A stretch of DNA of 64,000 nucleotides from an uncultured Paracoccaceae bacterium (GTDB lineage Bacteria > Pseudomonadota > Alphaproteobacteria > Rhodobacterales > Rhodobacteraceae), in NCBI GenBank assembly GCA_947497185.1, contig CANMFL010000002.1:372001-436000 (forward strand), in the 5' to 3' direction. How positions within the stretch are numbered: the stretch's first letter is position 1; each line of letters starts with the position of its first letter. The position numbers and the translations under genes were made by a program. Shown piece after piece: positions 17,266 to 26,019 of this stretch. The notes beneath the pieces are model-generated. The model was not told the origin of the DNA, searched no databases, and worked only from the letters and a program-made list of their open reading frames with translations.

Positions 17266-17289
17266 CAAAAAGGGTCCCAGAAGGGACCC
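17266..17289 (-). terminator. Terminator between the two DUF2852 genes
   Basis: GGGTCCC (17272-17278) pairs with GGGACCC (17283-17289) around a 4-nt loop, and on the minus strand five T residues follow. It sits 8 bp after the stop of the upstream DUF2852 gene. Confidence 0.85.
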
Positions 17290-17297
17290 AAATTACA

Positions 17298-17735
17298 TTA
17301 ACGTGCTACATCGTCAGTGGTGTCAGATTTACGCTGACCGCCGCGTTCGTCCATGAATTGATCGAATTCGGCTTTGTCCTTTGCTTCGCGCAGACGCTTA
17401 AGGAATTCCTCGAAGTTGGTTTGCTCTTCTTCCAAGCGGCGCAGCGTTTCGTCTTTGTAGGTGTCAAATGCGGCGTTGCCTGTGGCGCGGTTCATATGGA
17501 TCGAATGCGATCCGCGGCGGCAGCATTTGCTGGATCCCGCGCCAGAGAATTTATTGTTAACGACCATGTAAGCTGTCATCGCAAGGCCGACCGGCCAAAA
17601 CACGACGTAGCTTGCGACCATCGCTGCAATCCAAGCACCGCGACCACGTGCATCCAACCACGCAGTCGTCCGGGCAAAGAAACCAGAGGCCGAGTTGCCC
17701 ATGGAAGACGGGGAGTTCAGGGTTGCGGTGTCCAT
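17298..17735 (-). CDS. DUF2852 protein, upstream copy
   Basis: This 145-residue protein is a paralogue of its downstream neighbour. It has a hydrophobic segment (WIAAMVASYVVFWPVGLAMTA), a short Cys/Arg-rich cytosolic stretch (SSKCCRRGSH), and the DUF2852 tail FDTYKDETLRRLEEEQTNF followed by EEFLKRLREAKDKAEFDQFM. The tail is predicted to be strongly helical, perhaps a coiled coil. Its role is unknown. The upstream region carries repeated TTACATT motifs that may regulate it. Confidence 0.85.
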   Translation of the reverse strand: MDTATLNSPSSMGNSASGFFARTTAWLDARGRGAWIAAMVASYVVFWPVGLAMTAYMVVNNKFSGAGSSKCCRRGSHSIHMNRATGNAAFDTYKDETLRRLEEEQTNFEEFLKRLREAKDKAEFDQFMDERGGQRKSDTTDDVAR

Positions 17736-17781
17736 TTCAAATTCCTTTGGTATGACGCAAAGGGTCTTATGTTTATGCCCT

Positions 17782-17847
17782 TTACATTACTCAAGATGGG
17801 AATGCTTCGGTCCGCTTGCAAGGGTTAATGTAAACGTTTTTTACATT
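17782..17847. promoter_or_regulatory. TTACATT motif cluster upstream of DUF2852
   Basis: AATGTAA (17827-17833) and TTACATT (17841-17847) form a perfect 7-bp inverted repeat with a 7-nt spacer, and a further TTACATT lies at 17782-17788. The cluster is 47-112 bp upstream of the DUF2852 start and 144-209 bp before the divergent secreted-protein gene. It looks like an operator for an unidentified regulator. Confidence 0.45.
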
Positions 17848-17990
17848 GAGCCAGATTGGGTTTTAAAATCAATAACTTGACGGATCAATTTTGTGTTCAG
17901 ATAAAGGGGGCGTCGCCGGATTTCGGGTCGAACGGTGGCGCTGTTTGCGATTCTAAACCCTGTATTTGTATCTAAGAAAGCGATTATCTC

Positions 17991-18443
17991 ATGCATTTCT
18001 CTCTCTCGAAAACAATCACTCTGGCCATATTCTGCTGTGCAATGTCCGCTGGTGCGGTGCTGGCTGAGGTCACAACCCCGCAGCCTGGCACACAGGAACG
18101 CGGCGATATTCTGGACGCCGTGCGCGTGATGGTGGGCTATGATCTGGGTGGTCCGATCGAGTTTACAGGCGTTGGTTTGCAGATCGAAAACGGCTTTGGG
18201 TTTGTCCAAGCGACCGCGACGCGCCCCGGCGGTCAGGCGATCAATATCAACGAGACTCCGCTGGTTTTGCGCGATGGTGTTTCGCCGGATTTCATCGACG
18301 GGACCTCTGTGCAGGCCTTTATCACGCAGGCGGGCGGTGATTGGTACGTGCATGCCTATGCGGTGGGGGCGACGGATGTATGGTGGATCGGCGATCCGTA
18401 CTGCACTGATTATGCGGCATTTTTGCCTGAACAAGCCTGCTAG
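17991..18443 (+). CDS. Small exported protein of unknown function
   Basis: This 150-residue protein has a clear signal peptide (KTITLAIFCCAMSAGAVLA, cleavage near residue 25). The mature part is about 125 residues, mixed alpha/beta, with RGDILDAVRVMVGYDLGGPIEF and a C-terminal pair of Cys in DPYCTDYAAFLPEQAC that could form a disulfide. I do not recognise the family. It is divergent from the DUF2852 genes and lies 94 bp before glnE in the same direction. Confidence 0.75.
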   Translation: MHFSLSKTITLAIFCCAMSAGAVLAEVTTPQPGTQERGDILDAVRVMVGYDLGGPIEFTGVGLQIENGFGFVQATATRPGGQAININETPLVLRDGVSPDFIDGTSVQAFITQAGGDWYVHAYAVGATDVWWIGDPYCTDYAAFLPEQAC

Positions 18444-18537
18444 GTTGAACGCCACGATAGGGCCTCTTGCCCCGCGTGGCGTCCTTGCCTAGCTTGGACG
18501 TCCAACGCCGATTTGCCCTAATGACAAGAGACCAACC

Positions 18538-21318
18538 ATGAGCATCGCCGCCCGGATGACCCGCTGTCCGCATCCTTTTAACGCAGAGCGCGGCGCGGAT
18601 GCGCTTGCGGTCGTTGGCGATGTGCCGCAGGAATTGGCCGATTTAATCGCGGGCACGGCGGGGTCCAGTCCGTATTTGGCCGATTTGATCCACCGAGAAG
18701 TGGACTGGGTTGTCGGTGCGATGGCCGATCCCGAAGCGGCCGTTGCTGGCGTTCTCGCGGATGTGCGCGGCATGGACGCCGCCGCATTGGCCGATGGATT
18801 ACGGCAGGCGAAACGCCGGATTGCGTTGATCACGGCGCTGGCGGATTTGTCGGGTGCATGGCCGTTGGAAACGGTGACGGGCACGATCACCGATTTTTCA
18901 TATGCCGCCGTGCATCAATGTATCACAGAATTAGTGCGCCAAGAGATCGCGCGCGGCAAATTACCGGGCATGACCGAGGCCGACGCGGATACCGGCGCGG
19001 GCATGACGGCGCTTGCGATGGGGAAAATGGGCGCGGGCGAGTTGAATTATTCGTCAGATATCGACTTGATCTGCCTGTTCGACGAGACGCGGTTCGACCC
19101 CGACGACTACCACGATGCCCGCGCGTCCTTTATCCGAGTGACCCGCAAAATGACGGCGATCATGCAGGACGTGACCAAGGGCGGTTATGTTTTCCGGACC
19201 GATCTGCGGCTGCGGCCCGATGCGTCGTCGACGCCCGTGTGCATTTCGATGGAAACAGCGGAACGCTATTACGAGAGCGTGGGGCGGACGTGGGAACGCG
19301 CGGCTTATATTAAGGCCAATCCTTGCGGTGGCGATTTGGCGGCAGGGGCTGCGTTTTTAAAGACGTTAAAGCCGTTTGTGTGGCGCAAACATCTGGATTT
19401 TGCGGCGATCCAAGATGCCCACGACATGCGGTTGTTAATCAAGGATCACAAAGGTTTAGGCGGTCCGCTGGTGCTGGAAGCGCATAATATGAAATTGGGG
19501 CGCGGGGGCATTCGCGAGATCGAATTTTTCACCCAAACGCGCCAGTTGATTTCGGGCGGACGAGACGCGTCGTTGCGGACCCGTGAAACAGTCGAAGGGT
19601 TGCGGCGGTTGGCGGCGGCAGAGTGGATCACGGTCGCGGATGCGGACATGCTGGCGGATCATTATCGGTTCCACCGCGAGGTCGAGCATCGGTTGCAAAT
19701 GATTAACGATGCGCAGACGCATACGTTGCCACCCAACGCCGAAGGCTTTGCGCGGCTGGCGGCATTGATGGGTCGTGACGTGGATGGCCTGCGCGATGAA
19801 ATCACGCAACGGTTGAACGCGGTGCATGAGTATACAGAAAGCTTTTTCGCACCCGAAGACGCGATTGAAGGCGACGATGAAAGCTGGGGTCAAGAAACCA
19901 CCGACCGTTGGCCGACCTATCCCGCATTACGATCCGTGCGCGGTAGTACGATTTTTGAACGCTTACGCCCTGATATCATGCGCAGATTGGCGGCATCGGC
20001 AAAACCCGAAGAAGCCTTGGCGCAGTTTGACGGATTTCTGGCGGGGCTGCCTGCGGGCGTTCAGCTGTTTTCGTTGTTCGAAGCCAACCCGCAGCTCACC
20101 CAGTTGATAGTGGATATTGCAGCGACGGCACCCGCACTGGCGCAACATCTGTCGCGCAATTCTGGCGTGTTTGATGCCGTGGTCGGTGGGGCGTTCTTTG
20201 ACGCCTGGCCGGGCGCTGACGGGTTGCAAGCCGAGGCGGCAGATGTGTTAAAAACCGCGCCGGATTACGAGGCACAGCTGATTGCGTTGCGGCGATGGGC
20301 TAAGGAATGGCACTTTCGGATCGGGGTCCATTTGTTGCGCGGATTGATCGATACGGTGCGGGCAGGCGCGCAATACGCGGACCTTGCGGCGGCTTCAATC
20401 GCGGCGGTGATGCCTGTCGTCGAGGACGAATTTGCCCGCAAACATGGATCGGCACCGGGGCGTGGTGCTGTGGTCGTGGGCATGGGATCGCTGGGCGCGC
20501 ACCGCTTGACCGCGACGTCTGATTTGGACCTGATCGTGATTTATGACGCGGGCGATGCGGATGCGTCGGACGGCAAGCGGCCACTGGCTGTGCGGCCCTA
20601 TTTTGCGCGACTGACGCAGGCTCTGGTCACGGCATTGTCCGCGCCGATGTCTGAAGGGCGGTTGTACGAAGTCGACATGCGGCTGCGACCATCTGGACGA
20701 CAAGGGCCAGTGGCAACTGCCTTGGAATCGTTCAAGAATTACCAGTTGAACGAGGCGTGGACGTGGGAACATCTGGCGTTGACACGGGCGCAACCGATTG
20801 TGGGGAATGCCGATTTGGCAGCTGAGATTGAAGCGTTTCGCACCCAGATTGTTGGCACCAAAAATGACCGTAGTGTAGTGATGACCGACCTGCGCGATAT
20901 GCGCCGCCGGATTGCGGATGCACGTGGCGACGGGGCTGGATGGGACGCGAAAAACGGGGCGGGACGCTTGCAGGACTGCGAATTGCTGGCGCAAGCGGCG
21001 GCCTTGTTGGCGGGCGTTGCAGTGATCGCGACCGAGGATCAAATTGCGGCGGGTGTCGCGGATGGCTGGATGGATGCCGCTCAGGCGGATGCAATTGTTG
21101 CGGCGTATCGGTTATTCTCAGCGGTGCAAGGGGCTGCGCGATTACTGACCAACGGGGTGTTGGATCCGCAATTAATCGGCACCGGTGGCTGTGCTATATT
21201 GATGCGCGAGACGGAAAAAGACAGCATGGATGCGTTATTCGCGCATATGAACGAAACCGCAAAACACGCAGATGCGGCAATCACCGCGCTTTTGGCAGGA
21301 GATGACGACAATGGCTGA
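18538..21318 (+). CDS. glnE: Bifunctional glutamine synthetase adenylyltransferase/deadenylylase
   Basis: This 926-residue enzyme adds AMP to glutamine synthetase when nitrogen is plentiful and removes it when nitrogen is short, under control of PII. Both nucleotidyltransferase domains are visible: LAMGKMGAGELNYSSDIDLI in the N-terminal half and GMGSLGAHRLTATSDLDLIV in the C-terminal half, each with the catalytic G-S/E-L-x(4)-S-D-x-D pattern. Helical glutamate-ammonia-ligase adenylyltransferase regions follow each. Length matches the family (about 930-950). The last codons overlap the next small gene. Confidence 0.96.
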   Translation: MSIAARMTRCPHPFNAERGADALAVVGDVPQELADLIAGTAGSSPYLADLIHREVDWVVGAMADPEAAVAGVLADVRGMDAAALADGLRQAKRRIALITALADLSGAWPLETVTGTITDFSYAAVHQCITELVRQEIARGKLPGMTEADADTGAGMTALAMGKMGAGELNYSSDIDLICLFDETRFDPDDYHDARASFIRVTRKMTAIMQDVTKGGYVFRTDLRLRPDASSTPVCISMETAERYYESVGRTWERAAYIKANPCGGDLAAGAAFLKTLKPFVWRKHLDFAAIQDAHDMRLLIKDHKGLGGPLVLEAHNMKLGRGGIREIEFFTQTRQLISGGRDASLRTRETVEGLRRLAAAEWITVADADMLADHYRFHREVEHRLQMINDAQTHTLPPNAEGFARLAALMGRDVDGLRDEITQRLNAVHEYTESFFAPEDAIEGDDESWGQETTDRWPTYPALRSVRGSTIFERLRPDIMRRLAASAKPEEALAQFDGFLAGLPAGVQLFSLFEANPQLTQLIVDIAATAPALAQHLSRNSGVFDAVVGGAFFDAWPGADGLQAEAADVLKTAPDYEAQLIALRRWAKEWHFRIGVHLLRGLIDTVRAGAQYADLAAASIAAVMPVVEDEFARKHGSAPGRGAVVVGMGSLGAHRLTATSDLDLIVIYDAGDADASDGKRPLAVRPYFARLTQALVTALSAPMSEGRLYEVDMRLRPSGRQGPVATALESFKNYQLNEAWTWEHLALTRAQPIVGNADLAAEIEAFRTQIVGTKNDRSVVMTDLRDMRRRIADARGDGAGWDAKNGAGRLQDCELLAQAAALLAGVAVIATEDQIAAGVADGWMDAAQADAIVAAYRLFSAVQGAARLLTNGVLDPQLIGTGGCAILMRETEKDSMDALFAHMNETAKHADAAITALLAGDDDNG

Positions 21319-21580
21319 CAGAGACCCGCTGGACCCAAAAGGGCTGATCCGCGAAGCCTATGCGATTGAGGGCATCACGTCCTATGAATGTCGGTCGATT
21401 TTTCTGGATTGGGCGCTGAGCCATGCCAGCGACGATCACACGCCTGCGATTGAAACGTTGCTGACGCAATATGGGCCGCGTAAACTGGACCATCCGATGA
21501 CGCAGACGCTTACGGCGGCGCTGAGTGACGCCAGCCCCGCCAAAAGACGGGGCGGACGTGCCGCTAGATTAGAGCGTTAG
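21311..21580 (+). CDS. Conserved small protein after glnE, function unknown
   Basis: This 89-residue cytosolic protein (from the ATG at 21311, MADRDPLDPKGLIREAYAIE) overlaps the glnE stop by 8 bp, with GGAG about 10 nt upstream. The ATG at 21302 is too close to that site. The sequence has no membrane segment. It contains GITSYECRSIFLDWALSH and ends in a basic Arg-rich tail. Overlap with glnE suggests translational coupling. I know of no function. Its stop lies 1 bp from the convergent eda stop. Confidence 0.8.
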   Translation: MADRDPLDPKGLIREAYAIEGITSYECRSIFLDWALSHASDDHTPAIETLLTQYGPRKLDHPMTQTLTAALSDASPAKRRGGRAARLER

Positions 21581-21581
21581 T

Positions 21582-22226
21582 TTATGAGCGTGACAGTTTC
21601 GCGGCCTCGGCTGCGATGGCGGTGATGCCAGCCCAGTCACGCGCGTCGATCAGATTCTTTGGGGCCACCCAGCTACCACCGACGCAAAGCGTGTTGGACA
21701 GGCTCAGGTAATCCGGTGCATTTTTCAATGACACGCCACCCGTTGGGCAGAATTTGACCTGCGGGATTGGACCGCCGATGCCCTTAAGGGCGGCGGCACC
21801 GCCGTTGGCTTCGGCTGGGAAAAACTTCTGCACCCAATACCCGCGCTCAAGCAGGCGCATCGCCTCGGATGATGTCGCGATCCCGGGCAAAAGCGGCAGA
21901 TCGTTGGCTTCGCAAGCGTCGAGCAATTTGTCAGTCGCACCCGGTGACACGCCGAAGGTCGCACCAGCGGCCTTTGCGTTTTCCACGTCTTTGGGCGTCA
22001 GCAATGTGCCAGCACCAACAACGCCGCCAGCGACCTTAGCCATTTCGCGAATCACGTCCAATGCGGCTGGCGTGCGCAATGTGACTTCCAACGCGGGCAG
22101 ACCACCCGCGACCAATGCTTTGGCCAAGTCTTCGGCGGTATCGGCGTTTTCAACAACCAAAACGGGCACAACAGGGGCGAGGGCACAAATGTCGGCTGCG
22201 GCTTGGGATGCGTCTAGCGGTGTCAT
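21582..22226 (-). CDS. eda: KDPG aldolase (Entner-Doudoroff)
   Basis: This 214-residue enzyme cleaves 2-keto-3-deoxy-6-phosphogluconate to pyruvate and glyceraldehyde 3-phosphate. The Schiff-base lysine lies in QKFFPAEANGG, and the phosphate-binding FCPTGGVSLKNAPDYL and GGSWV blocks follow. The catalytic glutamate region is ALEVTLRT. It is downstream of edd on the same strand after 127 bp that contain a dispersed repeat. Together the two enzymes complete the Entner-Doudoroff pathway from 6-phosphogluconate. Confidence 0.96.
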   Translation of the reverse strand: MTPLDASQAAADICALAPVVPVLVVENADTAEDLAKALVAGGLPALEVTLRTPAALDVIREMAKVAGGVVGAGTLLTPKDVENAKAAGATFGVSPGATDKLLDACEANDLPLLPGIATSSEAMRLLERGYWVQKFFPAEANGGAAALKGIGGPIPQVKFCPTGGVSLKNAPDYLSLSNTLCVGGSWVAPKNLIDARDWAGITAIAAEAAKLSRS

Positions 22227-22265
22227 GTTTATCTCTTTCGTCTGCGTATTGATATGAAGGGCGGA

Positions 22266-22347
22266 GCCTCCGGCGGGAGGTGTTAAAGGCGAAATGAAGG
22301 GGCGGGGGGCCTGTTTCTTTGACTTCTTCTAAATCCCCGCCGGAGGC
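22266..22347. repeat. Dispersed intergenic repeat, complete copy
   Basis: Terminal inverted repeats GCCTCCGGCGGG (22266-22277) and CCCGCCGGAGGC (22336-22347) enclose a left core GGCGAAATGAAGG (22288-22300) and a right core at 22315-22336. The left core recurs at 26758-26770 and 54158-54170; the right core recurs with one mismatch at 56026-56047. This resembles abundant intergenic palindromic repeats known from Rhodobacteraceae genomes. Here it separates edd and eda and could form an mRNA hairpin. Confidence 0.75.
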
Positions 22348-22353
22348 AAAAAG

Positions 22354-24159
22354 TTAAACCACAACGCCTGCGCCTTCAGAGGCACGGCCAACGTTCTGGC
22401 GAAAGACTTCGAACAACTCGCGGCCCACGCCGTTGCCGTTGCCGCTGAGGTCCGCAACCGCGAGGTCGCGTGTGTCCAGATCAACGCCCACCACGTCAAT
22501 GGTGCCTTTTGTGGCGTCCAGACGGATGATGTCGCCGTCCTGGATTTTGGCAAGCGGGCCGCCGTCGGCGGCTTCGGGGCTGACGTGGATTGCGGATGGG
22601 ACTTTGCCAGACGCGCCGGACATGCGGCCATCGGTGACAAGCGCCACCTTGAGCCCGCGATCTTGCATGATCGAAAGCGTAGGTGTCAGGCCATGCAGTT
22701 CTGGCATTCCGTTCGAGCGTGGCCCTTGGAAGCGCACAACGATGATTGTGTCTTGCGCCAATTCGCCCGCTTTGAACGCGGCTTTCACGGCGTCTTGGGT
22801 GTGGAACACGCGGGCGGGGGCCTCGACGATGTGCCGCTCTGGTGCCACGGCGGAGGCTTTCATCACGCCGCGTCCGAGGTTGCCGTTGAGCTGCACAAGA
22901 CCGCCAGTCGCCGCAAACGGGTCGCTCGGCGGGCGCAGAATTTTCTCGTTCAGCGTGGTGGTTGCGCCTGCGCGGTAAGTGACACGTCCGTCGGTCAGGG
23001 CGGCTTCGTTGCGGTAATGCGACAACCCGTCGCCTGCCACGGTTTTCACGTCATCGTGCAGCAAGCCCGCGTCGAGCAGGTTGTTGATCATATATTGCAA
23101 ACCGCCCGCCGCGTGGAAGTGGTTCACGTCGGCCAGACCGTTAGGATAGACCTTGGCCATCAGTGGGACGACCTTTGAGATGTCGTCGAAATCTTCGAGG
23201 TCAAGGATCACACCTGCCGCTCGCGCCATTGCAGGTAGGTGCAACACAAGGTTCGTGGATCCGCCCGTGGCCATCAGCCCGACCAGCCCGTTCACGAATG
23301 TTTTCTCGTCCAAGATATCGCAGACAGGGCGGAAGTCGTTGCCAAGGCTGGTGATCGCTGCCGCCCGTTCTGTCCCCGCCACCGTCAGCGCGTCGCGCAG
23401 CGGTGTGTTCGGGTTCACAAAGGATGCGCCGGGCAGGTGCAGGCCCATGAATTCCATCAACATCTGGTTGGTGTTGGCTGTGCCGTAGAACGTACAAGTT
23501 CCCGGCCCGTGGTAGGACGCCATTTCAGCGGCCATCAGGTCTTCGCGGGTGGCGTCGCCTGTTGCAAATTGCTGGCGCACTTTGGCTTTTTGATCGTTGG
23601 GCAAGCCGCTGACCATTGGACCGGCTGGCAAGAATACCGACGGGATATAGCCGAATGTGGCCGCCGCGATCACCAGACCGGGGATGATTTTGTCGCAAAC
23701 GCCAAGGTAGACCGTCGCGTCAAAGACGTTGTGCGACAGACCGACACCCGCCGCGAGCGCGATCACATCACGCGAAAACAGCGATAGCTCCATCCCAGTT
23801 TCGCCTTGGGTCACGCCGTCGCACATCGCAGGCACGCCGCCTGCGACTTGGGCCGTGGCACCGACAGCGCGGGCGGCTGATTTGATCAGCTGCGGGTAGG
23901 TTTCAAACGGTTGGTGCGCGGACAACATGTCGTTGTAGGCAGTGATGATCCCGATGTTGGGCGCACGCCCTGCGGCCAGATCATCCTTTTGTTCGCCCAT
24001 CGCGGCAAAGGCATGCGCCTGACCAGAACACGAGATATGCCCACGGCGCGGCCCGTCAGAGGCGGCCTTGGCCATCAGATCAAGATAAGCGCCGCGTGTT
24101 GTCTCGGACCGTTTGCGAATACGGTCTGTGACTGCTGCGATTGTTGGGTTCAGGGACAT
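22354..24159 (-). CDS. edd: 6-phosphogluconate dehydratase
   Basis: This 601-residue [4Fe-4S] dehydratase converts 6-phosphogluconate to KDPG. The start at 24159 gives MSLNPTIAAVTDRIRKRSET, the usual N-terminus, with AGAGG 9 nt upstream; the frame extends further upstream without family similarity. Typical blocks are GGVPAMCDGVTQGETGMELS with a cluster cysteine, VFDATVYLGVCDKIIPG with another, and VTDGRMSGASGKVPSAIHV near the C-terminus. Length agrees with the enterobacterial enzyme (about 603). A LacI-type palindrome lies in its promoter, so the pathway is probably sugar-inducible. Confidence 0.96.
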   Translation of the reverse strand: MSLNPTIAAVTDRIRKRSETTRGAYLDLMAKAASDGPRRGHISCSGQAHAFAAMGEQKDDLAAGRAPNIGIITAYNDMLSAHQPFETYPQLIKSAARAVGATAQVAGGVPAMCDGVTQGETGMELSLFSRDVIALAAGVGLSHNVFDATVYLGVCDKIIPGLVIAAATFGYIPSVFLPAGPMVSGLPNDQKAKVRQQFATGDATREDLMAAEMASYHGPGTCTFYGTANTNQMLMEFMGLHLPGASFVNPNTPLRDALTVAGTERAAAITSLGNDFRPVCDILDEKTFVNGLVGLMATGGSTNLVLHLPAMARAAGVILDLEDFDDISKVVPLMAKVYPNGLADVNHFHAAGGLQYMINNLLDAGLLHDDVKTVAGDGLSHYRNEAALTDGRVTYRAGATTTLNEKILRPPSDPFAATGGLVQLNGNLGRGVMKASAVAPERHIVEAPARVFHTQDAVKAAFKAGELAQDTIIVVRFQGPRSNGMPELHGLTPTLSIMQDRGLKVALVTDGRMSGASGKVPSAIHVSPEAADGGPLAKIQDGDIIRLDATKGTIDVVGVDLDTRDLAVADLSGNGNGVGRELFEVFRQNVGRASEGAGVVV

Positions 24160-24200
24160 GGCGCACCTCTGCTGTGGAATTGCCCTTAAGGTAACAGAAT

Positions 24201-24216
24201 TTGTTAGCGCTAACAA
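24201..24216. promoter_or_regulatory. LacI-type operator palindrome upstream of edd
   Basis: TTGTTAGCGCTAACAA is a perfect 16-bp palindrome with the central CG typical of LacI-family operators. It lies 42 bp upstream of the edd start and 68 bp before the divergent methyltransferase gene. A LacI-family sugar repressor encoded elsewhere probably binds here. Confidence 0.75.
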
Positions 24217-24283
24217 CCGTGATCTTTACAGCAGTCGCACGAGGGTCTTCCCAAGGCATCCTGTTTCACTGTAGGACGCTGGC

Positions 24284-25480
24284 ATGACAGATACAACATT
24301 CCCCACCGTGCGGCTGAACCCAAAGGGCGATGCACGCGCTATTCGGCATGGTTTTCCATGGGTTTACGCAAACGAGGTGGTCATGGACCGCCGTACCAAA
24401 GGCATCAAGGCGGGCACAATCGCGCTGCTTGAAGACGCAGATCGGCGGCCTTTGGGCATGGTTGCGGTCAACCCGCAGTCGAAAATCATCTGCCGGATGC
24501 TGGACCGCGACGAAGCTGCGGTGATCGATCAGGCGTGGTTTGCTGCGAAAATCACCCGTGCATTGGCGCACCGCGAGCGGATGTTCGACCAGCCGTTTTA
24601 CCGTCTTGTGCATGCAGAGGCCGATGGCTTGCCCGGCGTTGTGATTGACCGCTTTGGCGACACGGCTGTGGTGCAACCGAACGCGGCTTATGCGGATACA
24701 AATATCGAAGCACTTGTGGCAGCTTTGGTCGAGGTAACTGGCGTTTCAACCGTTGTGATGAACGGCACAGGCCGTGCGCGGACGCTTGAAGGATTGGACG
24801 AACGTACTGACGTGATGGTCGGCACGGCCCCCACGGCGGCTATTCCGGTTCAGATGAACGGTGCGACTTATATGGCGGACGTGATCGGCGGCCAGAAGAC
24901 GGGTCTGTTCTTTGACCAACGCCCGAACCATGCTTTTGCGGCGTCGCTGTCCAAAGGGGCGCGCGTTTTGGACGTGTTTTCGCACGTCGGCGGTTTTGGT
25001 CTGGCGGCATTGGCTGCTGGTGCAGGATCGGTTTTGGCTGTGGACGGATCACAACCCGCGCTTGATCTGGCCGAGCAGGGTGCAGCCGCGATGGGCGTCA
25101 GCGACAAGTTCGCGGTGCGCAAGGGCGATGCCTTTGATACGCTGACGAAACTGGCCGAAGAAGGCGAAGTGTTTGACGTTGTGATTTGCGATCCACCCGC
25201 TTTTGCGCCGTCGAAAAAGACGGCAGAAGCCGGATTGCGGGCCTATGAACGTGTCGCACGCCTGGCCGCACCGCTAGTTGCGGACGGCGGTTATCTGGGG
25301 CTGTGTTCATGTTCACACGCCGCTGACCTGACCAAATTCCGCAACGCATCCGCGCGTGGCATTGGTCGTGCGGGTCGCCGTGGGCAGATCATCCACACAG
25401 GCTTTGCCGGACCGGATCACCCGTTGATGCCGCATCTGGCCGAATCCGGTTACCTGAAATCGGTGTTCTTCCGGCTGTGA
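24284..25480 (+). CDS. rlmI: RlmI-like 23S rRNA (cytosine-C5) methyltransferase
   Basis: This 398-residue protein has an N-terminal PUA-like RNA-binding domain (RLNPKGDARAIRHGFPWVYA) and a class I SAM-dependent methyltransferase domain. QKTGLFFDQRPN precedes the SAM-binding block GARVLDVFSHVGGFGLAALA. The catalytic-loop motif VICDPPAFAPSKK and a cysteine-bearing CSCSHAAD are present, as in RlmI/RlmL-type enzymes. It is divergent from edd. The next gene starts inside its stop codon, so the two are translationally coupled. Confidence 0.92.
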   Translation: MTDTTFPTVRLNPKGDARAIRHGFPWVYANEVVMDRRTKGIKAGTIALLEDADRRPLGMVAVNPQSKIICRMLDRDEAAVIDQAWFAAKITRALAHRERMFDQPFYRLVHAEADGLPGVVIDRFGDTAVVQPNAAYADTNIEALVAALVEVTGVSTVVMNGTGRARTLEGLDERTDVMVGTAPTAAIPVQMNGATYMADVIGGQKTGLFFDQRPNHAFAASLSKGARVLDVFSHVGGFGLAALAAGAGSVLAVDGSQPALDLAEQGAAAMGVSDKFAVRKGDAFDTLTKLAEEGEVFDVVICDPPAFAPSKKTAEAGLRAYERVARLAAPLVADGGYLGLCSCSHAADLTKFRNASARGIGRAGRRGQIIHTGFAGPDHPLMPHLAESGYLKSVFFRL

Positions 25481-26019
25481 GAGTTCTGATCGACACCTGC
25501 GTTTTGTATCCCACAGTCATGCGCGAAGTCGTGCTTGGCTGTGCGCAAGCTGGGTTGCTCGAGGTCCGCTGGTCCGCGCGTATTCTGGAAGAATGGGCCC
25601 GGGCGGCACGCAAGATCGGACCGCAGGGCGAGACATTAGCACGCGGTGAAATCGCAAGCGTGTCAGCGCGGTTTCCCAAGGCGGTAGTGGTCTATCCAGA
25701 AGAAAAGCTGCGCCAGTTCTGGCTGCCCGACAAAGATGATATCCACGTTTTAACTGCGGCTGTCGTCGGGTCCTGCGACGCGATTATGACCGTCAATATC
25801 AAGGATTTCCCCAAAGACGTGTTGGCCGAGAACGATCTGGATCGGCTCAGCCCTGACGTCTATCTGGTTGAATTATATCACAAAGCGCCCGACGCTGTGC
25901 GGGCTGTTGGTGATGCGGTGCTGGCAGAGGCACGGCGTTTATCCGGTGATGATTGGCAGATGCGGCCTTTGATGAAAAAGGCGCGGTTGCCACGGTTTGG
26001 TAAGGCGTTAACGGCTTAA
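25477..26019 (+). CDS. PIN-domain putative ribonuclease (RSP_2648-like)
   Basis: This 180-residue protein starts with GTG at 25477 and overlaps the rlmI stop by 4 bp (GTGA). The N-terminal VLIDTCVLYP carries the first PIN aspartate, and later acidic positions occur in LPDKDDIHVLTAAV and TVNIKDFP. These fit the acidic metal site of PIN nucleases. No antitoxin gene is adjacent. Coupling to an rRNA methyltransferase suggests an RNA-related role rather than a simple toxin, but this is inference. It is convergent with the M48 protease gene, with a 4-bp overlap of ends. Confidence 0.88.
   Translation: MRVLIDTCVLYPTVMREVVLGCAQAGLLEVRWSARILEEWARAARKIGPQGETLARGEIASVSARFPKAVVVYPEEKLRQFWLPDKDDIHVLTAAVVGSCDAIMTVNIKDFPKDVLAENDLDRLSPDVYLVELYHKAPDAVRAVGDAVLAEARRLSGDDWQMRPLMKKARLPRFGKALTA

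Noticed and set aside
17877..17888. TTGACGGATCAA as an FNR-type site
   Set aside because: The spacing is 2 bp short of the FNR consensus TTGAT-N4-ATCAA.
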